A stretch of DNA of 64,000 nucleotides from Algoriphagus sanaruensis (GTDB taxonomy: Bacteria; Bacteroidota; Bacteroidia; Cytophagales; Cyclobacteriaceae). Below, piece by piece: positions 55,440 through 64,000 of this stretch (within the stretch, counting starts at the first letter, position 1; each line of letters starts with the position of its first letter). Location: assembly GCF_001593605.1 (NCBI RefSeq), contig NZ_CP012836.1, positions 2,980,501 to 3,044,500 of the forward strand, in the 5' to 3' direction. The translations under genes and the position numbers were made by a program. Below the pieces are notes generated by a model. The model ran no database searches. It was not told the origin of the DNA and saw only the letters and a program-made list of their open reading frames with translations.

Positions 55440-56759
55440 TTATTTAAGCCAATCTGGCTTGGTTGTACCCACTTCTGCCTGCAATTGGTTAAGAAGGTTG
55501 TATAACCCGAAATAGGTTCGGTTGATGTATAAACCGTGTCTAGAACCTCGGGCTTGACGAGAATTTTTGAACATTTTATCGTTGGAAATGCGATCTCCCA
55601 ATTGAAAAATCTGCTCAAAGTAGCCATCATTCGCAAAGTCAAAACGATCTACATGAAATGGCTTCCCTAAAAGTGAAATCATTTCTTTAAATACTCCCTT
55701 GAAATAGATCTTTTCTTCTTCTGTGTCTTTGTCTGAAATAAAATCCAGAGAGTAAAAAATCTGATTCAATTCTTCCTCCTTCATGACCAAATCTTTCTTG
55801 ATCAAGGCAAAATAACCTTTATAAAAATCCTCGGGAATGACTTTTACACAGCCAAAATCTATGATACCTAAAGTCCCATCCTTTAGCACAATAAAATTTC
55901 CTGGATGTGGATCAGCATGGACCTGTTTCAACTCATGAACCTGATGGTGGTAAAAATCCCATAGCGCTTGACCTATTTGATTTTTTGCTTCCTGACTAGG
56001 ATTCGTTTCCATCCATTCCTTGATATGTAAGCCAGAAATCCAATCCATGGTAATGATTCGCTCAGAGCTATATTCATCGTAATAGCCTGGGAATTTTAGA
56101 TTGGGAATATGGGAACAGGCATTGGAAATTTCTCTTGAACGTTCGATTTCCAATTGATAGTCCGTTTCTTCTAAAAGTCGCTCTTCCACCTCTTCCATGT
56201 AATGATCCAATTCCTTCTCGTTCATATTGAGAAGTCGCAAAGCAAATGGTCGAACCAATTTCAAATCAGAGCTTACAGAGTCCGCAACTCCCGGATATTG
56301 AATCTTAACGGCAAAGACCTGATCTCCTTTTTTCGCTTGGTGAACCTGTCCTATTGACGCGGCATTTACTGCAGACCGAGTAAATGAGTCGAAAAGCCCT
56401 TCTGGTGTTTTTCCAAAATATTTCTGAAACGTTTTCACCACAAGAGGGTAAGAAAGGGGTGGCGCCGAATATTGAGCCATTGCAAATTTATCCTGATATG
56501 CCCTTGGCAACAGGTTTTTATCCATGGACATCATTTGGGCTACTTTGAGGGCAGAACCTTTCAACTGACTCAATGATTTATAGATGTCCTCTGCATTATT
56601 TTGATGGAGCTCTTCTTTATCAAGAGATGGATTTACCATTTTCTTGGCATAATGCTTCACATAATTCCCACCAACTTTTGCTCCGGTTGAAATAAATTTG
56701 GCCGCACGCTGCACTTTGGAGACTGGTATCGCCTCCTGCTCTTTTACCTTATTGGCCAT
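55440..56759 (-). CDS. ABC1/AarF (UbiB-like) atypical kinase
   Basis: 439 residues. The KxGQ-like region here reads KGSALKVAQMMSMD (about 52-65). ATP-binding Lys in VFAVKIQYPG (about 148-157); catalytic loop VHADPHPGNFIV (about 280-291) and DFG in GIIDFGCV (about 298-305). UbiB-type proteins support quinone biosynthesis or lipid handling. No ubi/men gene is adjacent. Follows the TetR-like gene by three bases, so they form an operon. Confidence 0.9.
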   Translation of the reverse strand: MANKVKEQEAIPVSKVQRAAKFISTGAKVGGNYVKHYAKKMVNPSLDKEELHQNNAEDIYKSLSQLKGSALKVAQMMSMDKNLLPRAYQDKFAMAQYSAPPLSYPLVVKTFQKYFGKTPEGLFDSFTRSAVNAASIGQVHQAKKGDQVFAVKIQYPGVADSVSSDLKLVRPFALRLLNMNEKELDHYMEEVEERLLEETDYQLEIERSREISNACSHIPNLKFPGYYDEYSSERIITMDWISGLHIKEWMETNPSQEAKNQIGQALWDFYHHQVHELKQVHADPHPGNFIVLKDGTLGIIDFGCVKVIPEDFYKGYFALIKKDLVMKEEELNQIFYSLDFISDKDTEEEKIYFKGVFKEMISLLGKPFHVDRFDFANDGYFEQIFQLGDRISNDKMFKNSRQARGSRHGLYINRTYFGLYNLLNQLQAEVGTTKPDWLK

Positions 56760-56762
56760 ATG

Positions 56763-57428
56763 TTATTTATTTTGATATAGAAATTTGGCAAAGTCCACGA
56801 AGGTGTCCAAGGCGCTTTTACCCATCAAGTCAAACGCAAGATTGACTGATTTTTCAATGGCAGCATCCGTCTTCTCAAATCTTGGGCTTCGATCGTCCAA
56901 CCAAAACCGAAAAACAAAAGCAAGCTGCAACCAAAGTGCTTCATCGTACTTTTCAGTGATAAAAGGTCGGCTTGCAATCTCCTGAGTTTCTTTTCCTTCA
57001 AGGATGATCTCGCCTGCAAAGTCTTTGAATTTTTCTTTGAATTCCTTCGTATCGCTAGGAAGTTGCTTCAGGGACTTTGTTTTATCCCCATACAAACTCA
57101 ATAAATAGGATCTGTTTTTCTTCAACTCTTCAATCCAAGTGAATAAAAACCCTAGAAATTTTTCCCGAGCACTGTACTCCTTGAATACTTCTTGAGATTC
57201 AATTGACTCAAGGGTTTGGTCATATATACTTACCCAAATGGAGGATTTGATCGAGTCAAAAGAAGTGAAGTACGTGTAAAACTCCTCCTCTTTCATCTTG
57301 AGTTCTTTGGCAAATTTGAATAGGGAGGCAGGTTCAGAACCATGTTCTAACACATGGTTGACAAATCCCTCCAAAATCAATTTCCGGTAATCTTTCTTGG
57401 TCGTCTTTTTGACAGTCGGTGTATCCAT
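56763..57428 (-). CDS. TetR-family transcriptional regulator
   Basis: 221 residues. N-terminal helix-turn-helix (about 12-60: KLILEGFVNHVLEHG ... SLFKFAKELKMKEEEFYTYF) replaces the usual TetR motif with a diverged version; helical C-terminal ligand domain. ATG at 57428 is chosen; the open frame runs further upstream through the terminator of hslV. In Bacteroidota, such regulators accompany AarF genes. It likely regulates its own operon. The ligand is unknown. Confidence 0.82.
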   Translation of the reverse strand: MDTPTVKKTTKKDYRKLILEGFVNHVLEHGSEPASLFKFAKELKMKEEEFYTYFTSFDSIKSSIWVSIYDQTLESIESQEVFKEYSAREKFLGFLFTWIEELKKNRSYLLSLYGDKTKSLKQLPSDTKEFKEKFKDFAGEIILEGKETQEIASRPFITEKYDEALWLQLAFVFRFWLDDRSPRFEKTDAAIEKSVNLAFDLMGKSALDTFVDFAKFLYQNK

Positions 57429-57491
57429 TGGAATCAAAATATCTTGATGGAATAACACCTGACAAGGGCTTCGGGTTTTGTTAAACACAAA

Positions 57492-57518
57492 AAAAGCCGG
57501 AATTCTTTTCCGGCTTTT
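57492..57518 (-). terminator. Rho-independent terminator of hslV
   Basis: 11-bp stem AAAAGCCGGAA / TTCCGGCTTTT with a short loop, T-run on the minus strand, 17 bases after the hslV stop. Confidence 0.9.
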
Positions 57519-57535
57519 CAAAATCGAATCAAAAA

Positions 57536-58078
57536 TCAGGATTTAACCTTTTCGATGACCAAATTATGATTGGTGTAAATGCAGACGTCAGCCGCAATGT
57601 GCAGACTTTCTCTTACCATCTCTTCTGCGGTGAGTTGAGGTGCAAATTTTTTCATGGCTCGTGCAGCCGATTGCGCAAACATACTTCCTGAACCAATAGT
57701 GGCAATTTCCATATCTGGCTCGATAACATCACCTGTGCCACTGATAATCAAAATATCATCTTTGTCCGCGACGATCATCATTGCTTCCAATCTGCTTAGC
57801 ATCCGGTCCATTCTCCATTCCTTGGCTAACTCGACAGCTGCACGCTTCATATTATTTCCAAAGGCATTGAGTTTTTCTTCAAACTTTTCAAGAAGCGTAA
57901 AAGCATCCGCTGTCGAACCCGCAAAGCCAGTGACAATTTTCCCACTTTGGAGGACCCTTAATTTTTTAACTGAACTCTTGGCTACTGTATTTCCAAGGGT
58001 AGCTTGACCATCTGCACCAATGACTACCTCTCCATTATGCCGAATCGCCACGACGGTGGTTGATTTTATTTTTTCCAT
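57536..58078 (-). CDS. hslV: ATP-dependent protease peptidase subunit HslV
   Basis: 180 residues. Peptidase of the HslUV (ClpYQ) protease. The family's N-terminal threonine nucleophile is T7 or T8 in STTVVAIRHNGEVVIGADGQ, preceded by a six-residue leader (MEKIKS), which resembles the short leader of some other bacterial HslV. Body motif GFAGSTADAFTLLEKFEEKL is at about 53-72. hslU, its usual neighbour, is not in this window. Confidence 0.95.
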   Translation of the reverse strand: MEKIKSTTVVAIRHNGEVVIGADGQATLGNTVAKSSVKKLRVLQSGKIVTGFAGSTADAFTLLEKFEEKLNAFGNNMKRAAVELAKEWRMDRMLSRLEAMMIVADKDDILIISGTGDVIEPDMEIATIGSGSMFAQSAARAMKKFAPQLTAEEMVRESLHIAADVCIYTNHNLVIEKVKS

Positions 58079-58206
58079 TTGGATTTAGTTTTTATTTCTT
58101 GACTTTCTGAGGTCTTGCTAACCCTTATCTATCAAAAAAACATGGACTGTATTGAATCCTGCTGCTCTTTTAATGGTACATGGATTAACAAGAACCATAC
58201 AAAAGC

Positions 58207-58234
58207 AAAAAGTCCTGTTGAAGCAGGACTTTTT
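58207..58234 (-). terminator. Rho-independent terminator of pdhC
   Basis: 11-bp perfect stem AAAAAGTCCTG / CAGGACTTTTT, 6-base loop, T-run on the minus strand, about 13 bases after the pdhC stop. Confidence 0.9.
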
Positions 58235-58246
58235 GACAGATTAGTA

Positions 58247-59887
58247 TTAGATAAGTATTCGAACCGGGTCCTCAAGTAGGCCTTTCAGAGTTAACAAAAA
58301 TGCTGAACCAACGGCTCCGTCTACAACTCGATGGTCACAAGAAAGGGTCACTTTCATCACATTTCCAATCTTCATCTGGCCGTCTTTCACCACAACAGTT
58401 TCCTTGATACCTCCTACCGCTAGAATACAAGCATCAGGTGGGTTGATAATCGCAGTAAACTCATCGATTCCGAACATTCCCAAATTGGAGATGGTGAAGG
58501 TATTTCCTTCCCAATCCTTTGGCTGAAGCTCTTTATTTTTTGCTTTTGCTCCTAAAGTCTTGGCTTGATTAGAGATTTGAGAAAGTGACAAGCTATCCGC
58601 AAATCTGATTACAGGCACTAGCAAACCTTCCTCAACTGCAACTGCCATCCCGATATGGATATGGTCGTTGTATCTGATTTTATCTCCTAACCAGCTTGAA
58701 TTCACTTTTGGATGCTGTCTCAAAGCAGCAGCAGCAGCCTTGATTACCATATCATTGAATGAAATCTTAACCGGAGAAATCTCATTCATGCTCTTTCTTG
58801 CCTCAATTGCCTTATCCATGTTGATTTCCATGGTAAGGTAAAAGTGAGGAGCAGAGTATTTACTTTCTGCCAAACGCTTCGCGATTGTTTTTCTCATTTG
58901 AGAGACTTTTTCTTCACGGAAGCTTTCTTGTCCTAAAACAGGAGCACTTGTAGCGGCAGGTGCAGCAACTGCAGGTGCAGCGGCAGGCACAAAGTTTTCA
59001 ACGTCTTTTTTAACAATCCTTCCACCCTCGCCTGAACCAGCGACTTGACGAATGTCCAAGCCTTTGTCTTGTGCTATCTTTTTTGCAAGTGGAGAAGCTT
59101 TTACGCGCTCATTGGAATTTGAAGAAACCGGAGCAGCTGTAGGTGCAGGTGACGCTGCCACTGAAGGTGCAGGTGCTTGTTCCTGACTTGGAGCCGCACT
59201 TGGCTTGGATTCAGCAACAGGTTCAGCAGCAGATCCACTAGTTTGGTGAGCCTTAAGAAGGGTATTGAAATCTGCTCCCTTTTCTCCGATGACAGCAATT
59301 ACACCATCGACAGGGACACTATTTCCTGCTTCCACACCTATATATAAGAGAACCCCATCTTCATAGGATTCCAATTCCATAGTAGCTTTATCAGTTTCTA
59401 CTTCAGCAATGATTTCACCAGATTTGACCGCATCTCCCACTTTCTTAAGCCAAGTAGCTATGGTACCCTCTTGCATAGTATCACTCATTTTAGGCATGGT
59501 GATGACTGTTGCATTAATGGATGAAGTGTCAATTTTTTCAGCAGGAGCTGGGGCAGATTGAGGTGCGGTAGGAGCAGCTTGAGGAGCTTCTTCTTTTTTG
59601 GCAGGAGCTGCAGATGATCCACCTTCCAAAAGATGTTTATAATCCTCACCTTTCTCACCAATAATGGCGATGATGCCGTTGACAGGCACGGAATCTTTTT
59701 CCTGTACTCCAATATATAGTAGGGTTCCTTCTTCGTAAGACTCCAGTTCCATGGTTGCCTTGTCCGTCTCCACTTCAGCTAGGATGTCTCCAGGCTTCAC
59801 TTGATCCCCCACTTTTTTTAACCATGCCGCGATGACACCTTCTTCCATGGTGTCACTCATTTTCGGCATTCTGATAATTTCGGCCAT
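58247..59887 (-). CDS. pdhC: Pyruvate dehydrogenase E2 (dihydrolipoyl acetyltransferase)
   Basis: 546 residues. Two lipoyl domains (about 3-78 and 128-203) with lipoylated K43 and K167 (both in ETDKATMELES), Ala/Pro-rich linkers, a peripheral-subunit-binding domain (about 262-300) and a catalytic CAT domain ending with DHRVVDGAVG (about 517-526), where His is catalytic. Acetyl-CoA-forming complex core. E1 and E3 genes are not adjacent. Family could include other 2-oxoacid complexes; pyruvate is most likely. Confidence 0.93.
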   Translation of the reverse strand: MAEIIRMPKMSDTMEEGVIAAWLKKVGDQVKPGDILAEVETDKATMELESYEEGTLLYIGVQEKDSVPVNGIIAIIGEKGEDYKHLLEGGSSAAPAKKEEAPQAAPTAPQSAPAPAEKIDTSSINATVITMPKMSDTMQEGTIATWLKKVGDAVKSGEIIAEVETDKATMELESYEDGVLLYIGVEAGNSVPVDGVIAVIGEKGADFNTLLKAHQTSGSAAEPVAESKPSAAPSQEQAPAPSVAASPAPTAAPVSSNSNERVKASPLAKKIAQDKGLDIRQVAGSGEGGRIVKKDVENFVPAAAPAVAAPAATSAPVLGQESFREEKVSQMRKTIAKRLAESKYSAPHFYLTMEINMDKAIEARKSMNEISPVKISFNDMVIKAAAAALRQHPKVNSSWLGDKIRYNDHIHIGMAVAVEEGLLVPVIRFADSLSLSQISNQAKTLGAKAKNKELQPKDWEGNTFTISNLGMFGIDEFTAIINPPDACILAVGGIKETVVVKDGQMKIGNVMKVTLSCDHRVVDGAVGSAFLLTLKGLLEDPVRILI

Positions 59888-59921
59888 AGGTAATTTCGAG
59901 CTTGTTCGTTTTAAAAGCGTC

Positions 59922-59953
59922 CAAAAATAGTTTTAAAAAACGCTTTATTCAAA
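59922..59953 (-). promoter_or_regulatory. Promoter of pdhC (perfect Bacteroidota consensus)
   Basis: Minus strand: TTTG (59950-59953), 20 bases, then TATTTTTG (59922-59929). Both boxes match TTTG and TAnnTTTG exactly. The start site would lie about 28 bases before the ATG. Confidence 0.75.
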
Positions 59954-59997
59954 TTTATATCCGCTAATTTCCGACTGGATTTAGGTCAAAAATTCAC

Positions 59998-60957
59998 ATG
60001 CCCCTGCTTTCACAAAGCCCTTATCGACGTCCTAAATGGCTCTTAAACGGGCACTTAGAAACAATTTATCCTGCTTTATTCCGAAAAGTATCGCTCTTTC
60101 CGAGTCATTCTGAAAAGATCCAAACTCCTGATGAAGACTTCTTGGAACTGGATTGGTATAGACAAAGTAGCTCAAAATTGGTCATCGTTTCTCACGGTCT
60201 AGAAGGCAATAACAAGAGACCCTACGTCTTAGGTATGGTGAGAGCCATATTGAATGCTGGTATGGACGCATTGGCTTGGAACTATAGAGGTTGTGGAGAA
60301 AATTTAAATTCCCAACCCATTTTTTATCATAGCGGAGCTACCTATGATCTTGAAACAGTGGTAAACCATGCAGCCACTCAATATCCCGAAATTTATTTGG
60401 TAGGGTTTAGCTTGGGAGGAAATTTGACTTTAAAGTTTCTTGGAGAAAAGGGTTCTTCTCTTCCTATGCTAAAAAAAGGGGTAGCCATTTCCGTACCCTT
60501 ACACTTAGGAGATTCTTGCGACCAGATTTCAAGAGGAGAAAATAAACTATATGCAAAGCGGTTTTTGAAAACCTTGATCCAAAAAGTGGAACGCAAATCA
60601 AGGATATTCCCTGAGATTATTCCACCGAAACCGCTAACAGAAATCAAAACCTTACGGGATTTTGACAATTGGATAACTGGTCCCTTACATGGTTTCCGAG
60701 ATGCTGATGACTATTATCAAACCAATTCTTCACTTCACTTCTTGGACAAGATTGAAATACCGACTCTCATTTTGAATGCTAAAAATGATCCATTCCTGAG
60801 TCCTACGTGCTTTCCAGAAATTCAAGCAAAAAAACATCAAAAAATCATCCTCGAAACTCCCGAACATGGAGGTCATGTAGGCTTTTTTACCCATCATCCC
60901 AAAAAAACCTACTATTCTGAGTTTCGGGCAGTTGAATTTATTCAAAGCGATTTCTAA
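59998..60957 (+). CDS. YheT-like alpha/beta hydrolase
   Basis: 319 residues. Opening RPKWLLNGHLETIYPALFRK (about 11-30) is the YheT signature. The nucleophile elbow GFSLGGN places Ser138. Asp in NAKNDPFLSP and His in PEHGGHVGF complete the triad. YheT-family hydrolases have unknown physiological substrates. Its stop is 28 bases before the SRAP gene; the pdhC gene is divergent, about 110 bases upstream. Confidence 0.9.
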   Translation: MPLLSQSPYRRPKWLLNGHLETIYPALFRKVSLFPSHSEKIQTPDEDFLELDWYRQSSSKLVIVSHGLEGNNKRPYVLGMVRAILNAGMDALAWNYRGCGENLNSQPIFYHSGATYDLETVVNHAATQYPEIYLVGFSLGGNLTLKFLGEKGSSLPMLKKGVAISVPLHLGDSCDQISRGENKLYAKRFLKTLIQKVERKSRIFPEIIPPKPLTEIKTLRDFDNWITGPLHGFRDADDYYQTNSSLHFLDKIEIPTLILNAKNDPFLSPTCFPEIQAKKHQKIILETPEHGGHVGFFTHHPKKTYYSEFRAVEFIQSDF

Positions 60958-60985
60958 CTTCCCCGCTGATCCAAGAGACCTCACC

Positions 60986-61684
60986 ATGTGCGGAAGATAT
61001 TCCCTGAGTAAAAGTAAAATTGAGTTAGAAGAACGCTTCCAAGCGGAAATGTTGACTGACTTCAAACCTCGATACAACATCGCTCCTACCCAACTTGTAC
61101 CCGTTATCACTTCAGACAGTCCAAAAGGATTCTCCTTTTTTTATTGGGGTATTACTCCTGATTTCGGACAAAATAAGCCTGTAGCCCAAAAGCTTATTAA
61201 TGCCAGAGCCGAGACCATCCATGAAAAAATCTCTTTCAAGAGTTCTTTTCAGAAAAGAAGGTGTCTGATTCCAGCCGACGGATTTTACGAATGGAAAAGA
61301 CTCGGAAAAAAAACCAAAATCCCCTACCGATTTACCCTTCGTGATGAAGAGACTTTTGCCTTTGCAGGGATTTGGGAAGAGTATGAAAATGTCAATGGAG
61401 AAAGTAACCATACTTTTTTGATACTCACCACCTCCCCCAATGAGGTGGTTGATGAAATCCACGATCGAATGCCAGTCATTCTTTCCAGAGAGGAAGAGAA
61501 AAAATGGCTGGACAAATACACCTCCGAAAGTGATCTTTTAGAGATGCTGAATCCACTCGCTCCCGAGCTTATGGTGAGCTATACCGTATCGCCTCTCGTG
61601 AATTCGGTTCAAAATGATTCTCCTGGGATCATTCGAAAAACTTCCCCGATGGACCAGTTTGGAAATTATACCCTTTTCGGCTGA
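60986..61684 (+). CDS. SRAP (HMCES/YedK-like) DNA-protein crosslink protein
   Basis: 232 residues. SRAP proteins bind abasic sites in single-stranded DNA and form a thiazolidine link with the N-terminal Cys. C2 at the very start (MCGRYSLSK) requires this ATG at 60986, although the frame opens upstream at 60932. N72 (INARAET), E102 (GFYEWKR) and H159 (IHDRMPVIL) match the other active-site residues of YedK. Not preceded by an obvious LexA box that I can see. Confidence 0.95.
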   Translation: MCGRYSLSKSKIELEERFQAEMLTDFKPRYNIAPTQLVPVITSDSPKGFSFFYWGITPDFGQNKPVAQKLINARAETIHEKISFKSSFQKRRCLIPADGFYEWKRLGKKTKIPYRFTLRDEETFAFAGIWEEYENVNGESNHTFLILTTSPNEVVDEIHDRMPVILSREEEKKWLDKYTSESDLLEMLNPLAPELMVSYTVSPLVNSVQNDSPGIIRKTSPMDQFGNYTLFG

Positions 61685-61767
61685 AATCTCGACTGTGTTT
61701 TGATTCCATCCTCGCAAGTACCGATATTGCGGGACAGATTTAGTAAAGACTTTAAACCCAAATAGTG

Positions 61768-62766
61768 ATGAAACGATCCAGAATTCTTGGAGCTGGACAT
61801 TATGTGCCAGAGCGAATTGTGACAAACGACGAGTTGTCACAAATGATGAACACTAATAATGAATGGATCGTCGAACGAACTGGAATTCAGGAAAGAAGAT
61901 GGTTTACTCCGGGAGTTGATACCGTCACCAATATGTCAGCTAAGGCCAGCAGAATGGCCATGGAACGAGCTGGAATAGCTGTTCAAGACATTGATTTCAT
62001 TGTATTTGCCACTATTACTTCCGATTATTTTTTACCTGGAAATGGAGTTCTATTGCAGCGAGAACTAGGCCTTGATTCAATTGGAGCCTTGGATATCAGA
62101 AATGCTTGCTCAGGATTCATCTACGCACTTTCAGTTGCTGATCAATTTATTAAAACTGGGATGTACAAGCATATCTTGGTGGTGGGCGCAGAGATTCAAT
62201 CCTCTGCTCTGGATAAAAGCGATGAAGGACGATCTAGTGCCGTGATTTTTGCAGATGGTGCCGGAGCAGTGGTCTTAGGAGCTGTGGAAGAAAATGAATC
62301 TGGAATCCTTAGTACCCATCTTCATTCTCAAGGAGCTTATGCTGAAGAATTGTATTGCATCGCGCCAAGCTCGAGTGGAAAGGTAAGGATATCTCAGGAG
62401 ATGATTGACCGAGGAGATTTTTTCCTGAAAATGAATGGAAACGCAGTTTTCAAACATGCAGTGGTGAGATTTATGGAGGTTATTCAGGAGGCTCTTGATG
62501 CCAATCATCTTCAAAAAGAGGACTTAGATTTACTGATTCCCCATCAAGCCAATCTGCGCATCAGCCAGTACATTCAGCAAAAACTTCAGCTACCTGACGA
62601 AAAAGTATTCAACAACATCATGTACCTAGGCAATACCACAGCAGGAACCATTCCTATTGCCTTATCCCAGGCTTGGGAACAAGGCCGCCTGAAAAAGGAT
62701 GATTTGATTTGCTTGGCAGCCTTTGGATCTGGATTTACCTGGGCATCTGCACTACTGAGATGGTAA
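61768..62766 (+). CDS. fabH: Beta-ketoacyl-ACP synthase III
   Basis: 332 residues. It starts fatty-acid synthesis by condensing acetyl-CoA with malonyl-ACP. Triad: C114 (IRNACSGFIYAL), H259 (IPHQANLRI) and N289 (LGNTTAGTIPIAL). ATG at 61768 is used; an adjoining GTG at 61765 would add one residue. It is separate from the acpP-fabF cluster. A short gene of unknown function starts one base after its stop. Confidence 0.95.
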   Translation: MKRSRILGAGHYVPERIVTNDELSQMMNTNNEWIVERTGIQERRWFTPGVDTVTNMSAKASRMAMERAGIAVQDIDFIVFATITSDYFLPGNGVLLQRELGLDSIGALDIRNACSGFIYALSVADQFIKTGMYKHILVVGAEIQSSALDKSDEGRSSAVIFADGAGAVVLGAVEENESGILSTHLHSQGAYAEELYCIAPSSSGKVRISQEMIDRGDFFLKMNGNAVFKHAVVRFMEVIQEALDANHLQKEDLDLLIPHQANLRISQYIQQKLQLPDEKVFNNIMYLGNTTAGTIPIALSQAWEQGRLKKDDLICLAAFGSGFTWASALLRW

Positions 62767-62767
62767 C

Positions 62768-63331
62768 ATGGACAATGCCCATCAGGTAATCGATTTAGAT
62801 TTATGGATTGACTTAAGTCTGATTCAGAGGCAAAACCATCTTAAAAATCAATTTCAACAAATTCTTGAACGGGTCAGTGACTTTTTCCCTTCCGAAGATT
62901 TAGTGAAAATCTATGGTAGATCTAAGGGTAAAAAGATTTCGAAAGGCAATGAGTTAGTAGGATCCCCCTATTTGGTTTTGGATCTTTTTCGGGACTTTGA
63001 CCCTTTAATGGGATTAAATTTCCGAATCCTTTGCTGGATGGGAAGAGGGTGTTTTTTGATGATTCTAGGCGGAAAAGAGGTGAAATTACCTACAGAAAAT
63101 CTTCTTTCCCAAGGATTTGCATTTGGTCTCGCCCAACAAAAATGGGATTTCGAAAAATTAATTTTGGAGAACTCAACCGCTAGATCGATGGATGTAATTC
63201 AAGCAAGCCAACAAGAATTCTCGCTTTGGATCAAGGAAGTTTCTTTGAAAAATTCCATTGATTTAAATTCCACTCTCCTTACTACTGAAGTAAAAAAAAT
63301 TCTTGATTATCTGGACCAAAGAAAAAAATAA
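62768..63331 (+). CDS. Protein of unknown function downstream of fabH
   Basis: 187 residues, not recognised. No signal peptide. The sequence looks cytosolic, with a hydrophobic mid-section (LMGLNFRILCWMGRGCFLMILGG, about 79-101, too polar to be an obvious membrane helix). It begins one base after the fabH stop and so is in the same operon. No catalytic motif or known domain could be picked out. Confidence 0.65.
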   Translation: MDNAHQVIDLDLWIDLSLIQRQNHLKNQFQQILERVSDFFPSEDLVKIYGRSKGKKISKGNELVGSPYLVLDLFRDFDPLMGLNFRILCWMGRGCFLMILGGKEVKLPTENLLSQGFAFGLAQQKWDFEKLILENSTARSMDVIQASQQEFSLWIKEVSLKNSIDLNSTLLTTEVKKILDYLDQRKK

Positions 63332-63515
63332 GCTCTTATTTCCCTTAATTTTAAACTGAGTCCACAAAAGATCGTTCGGAGTATGTGAAACATGGGTATT
63401 CTTTCGTTAACGGAAAAACCCACCTCCATCTGATTATTCAACTTGAAGCGTTTCTTGTCAAACGATACGTTACTTGAGATTGAGGAAGCGAGACCTTATA
63501 AGAATTAATGAACCA

Positions 63516-64000
63516 ATGAAAAAAATCCTGCTTGTTGTTTTCGCGCTAACTTACTTCTCCACTTTTGCACAAAAGCCACAGCTCACAGTTCAATATACTC
63601 CTGACTCCACCATTATGGGAACAGGAGTAATTGAAGGTTCAGAACGAGAGGGACTTTGGAAATTTTACAACGTCAAATCCAACTTTTTAATATCTGAGGG
63701 CAATTTCAAAAATGGCAAGCGAGACGGCACATGGACCCTGTATTTTTCAAATGGGAAACGTCGAGAAATGGCCGATTACCGAAATGGGACGATCTCAGGA
63801 CCTGCAAAATACTTTGATCAAGAAGGTGCACTGATCAGGGAAATGATTTTTCAAGACAGTGTTTTGGTAGGGAAATATGTCGAGTATTATGGAAAAGCGA
63901 ATGCTCAGCCCTATGTAAGTCCAAGCCAAGTAAAGGTGGAAGGACAATATGAAAATGGCAAGAAATCAGGGCAATGGGTAAGCTTTTATGAATTCGGAGA
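63516..64000 (+). CDS. Exported MORN-repeat (YwqK-like) protein, cut by the window end
   Basis: At least 161 residues, 3' end beyond the window. Signal peptide about 1-18 (STFAQ). From about 40 there are repeated G-x-W-x-x-Y/F units: EGLWKFYNVKS, FKNGKRDGTWTLYFSNGKRRE and YENGKKSGQWVSFYEFGE, with about 20-25 residue spacing. These match MORN-like/YwqK antitoxin-module repeats. In Bacteroidota such proteins are frequent and often unlinked to toxins. The ATG at 63516 fits the signal peptide. Function unknown. Confidence 0.8.
   Translation, partial: MKKILLVVFALTYFSTFAQKPQLTVQYTPDSTIMGTGVIEGSEREGLWKFYNVKSNFLISEGNFKNGKRDGTWTLYFSNGKRREMADYRNGTISGPAKYFDQEGALIREMIFQDSVLVGKYVEYYGKANAQPYVSPSQVKVEGQYENGKKSGQWVSFYEFG

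Noticed and set aside
57536-58078. Short leader before the HslV threonine considered as a defect
   Set aside because: Similar short leaders occur in other bacterial HslV/ClpQ proteins, so it is not evidence of an inactive enzyme.
58255-58275. Sequence resembling a tRNA T-arm (ttcgaacc)
   Set aside because: It lies in the 3' end of pdhC, and no acceptor or anticodon arm surrounds it.

Overview
The window comes from a member of the Bacteroidota, most likely order Cytophagales (Algoriphagus/Cyclobacteriaceae-like). This is inferred from gene content: a type IX secretion plug-family protein, an IPExxxVDY protein beside pyruvate kinase, a PUR-family (DUF3276) protein, DUF2490, a LuxC-like reductase divergent from an Alvin-type ferredoxin, and a DUF5117/DUF4953-type metalloprotease. 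Weak Shine-Dalgarno sequences and promoters of the form TTTG-N20-TAnnTTTG point the same way. I see no rRNA, tRNA, IS element, prophage, integrase or CRISPR array. This is ordinary, dense chromosome.

Layout. 1-6.5 kb: exported alditol-oxidase-like flavoprotein, ammonium transporter, penicillin-acylase-family lipoprotein, aldo/keto reductase. 6.6-12.7 kb: phosphofructokinase and a small membrane protein converge on miaA. A tightly packed operon follows: REC-Hpt protein, REC protein, small unknown protein, PhnP-like metallo-hydrolase, NFACT (RqcH-like) protein. 12.6-18.7 kb, minus strand: LytS/LytTR-type two-component system with a small membrane protein, a four-domain fasciclin lipoprotein, and pyruvate kinase with its IPExxxVDY partner. 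18.9-24.1 kb: acpP-fabF-rnc-nadE-lgt. 24.2-31.4 kb: yidD, then envelope genes (POTRA/Omp85-like barrel, PorV-like barrel, an exported helix-hairpin-helix/beta-barrel protein) and a large zinc metalloprotease. 31.6-35.7 kb: M3 peptidase, AI-2E-family permease and TPR lipoprotein. 35.7-46.6 kb: PAS hybrid kinase, DUF2490 pair, aconitase, AtoE-like transporter, 7TM sensor kinase, LuxC-like reductase. 46.7-50.8 kb: ferredoxin, PUR protein, second AI-2E permease, ychF and a solitary Cas6-like protein. 50.9-64 kb: T9SS plug protein with an ABC-F ATPase, PQQ-type sugar dehydrogenase, AarF kinase with a TetR regulator, hslV, pyruvate dehydrogenase E2, YheT-like hydrolase, SRAP protein, fabH, an unknown protein and a truncated MORN-type protein.

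Central metabolism is well represented (pfkA, pyk, pdhC, acn, nadE, acpP/fabF/fabH), together with envelope biogenesis and signalling. Recognisable terminator hairpins separate most converging units. The least expected items are the orphan Cas6 homologue, the exported HhH-barrel protein co-translated with a PorV-like protein, and the phosphorelay pair (REC-Hpt plus REC) without a kinase.
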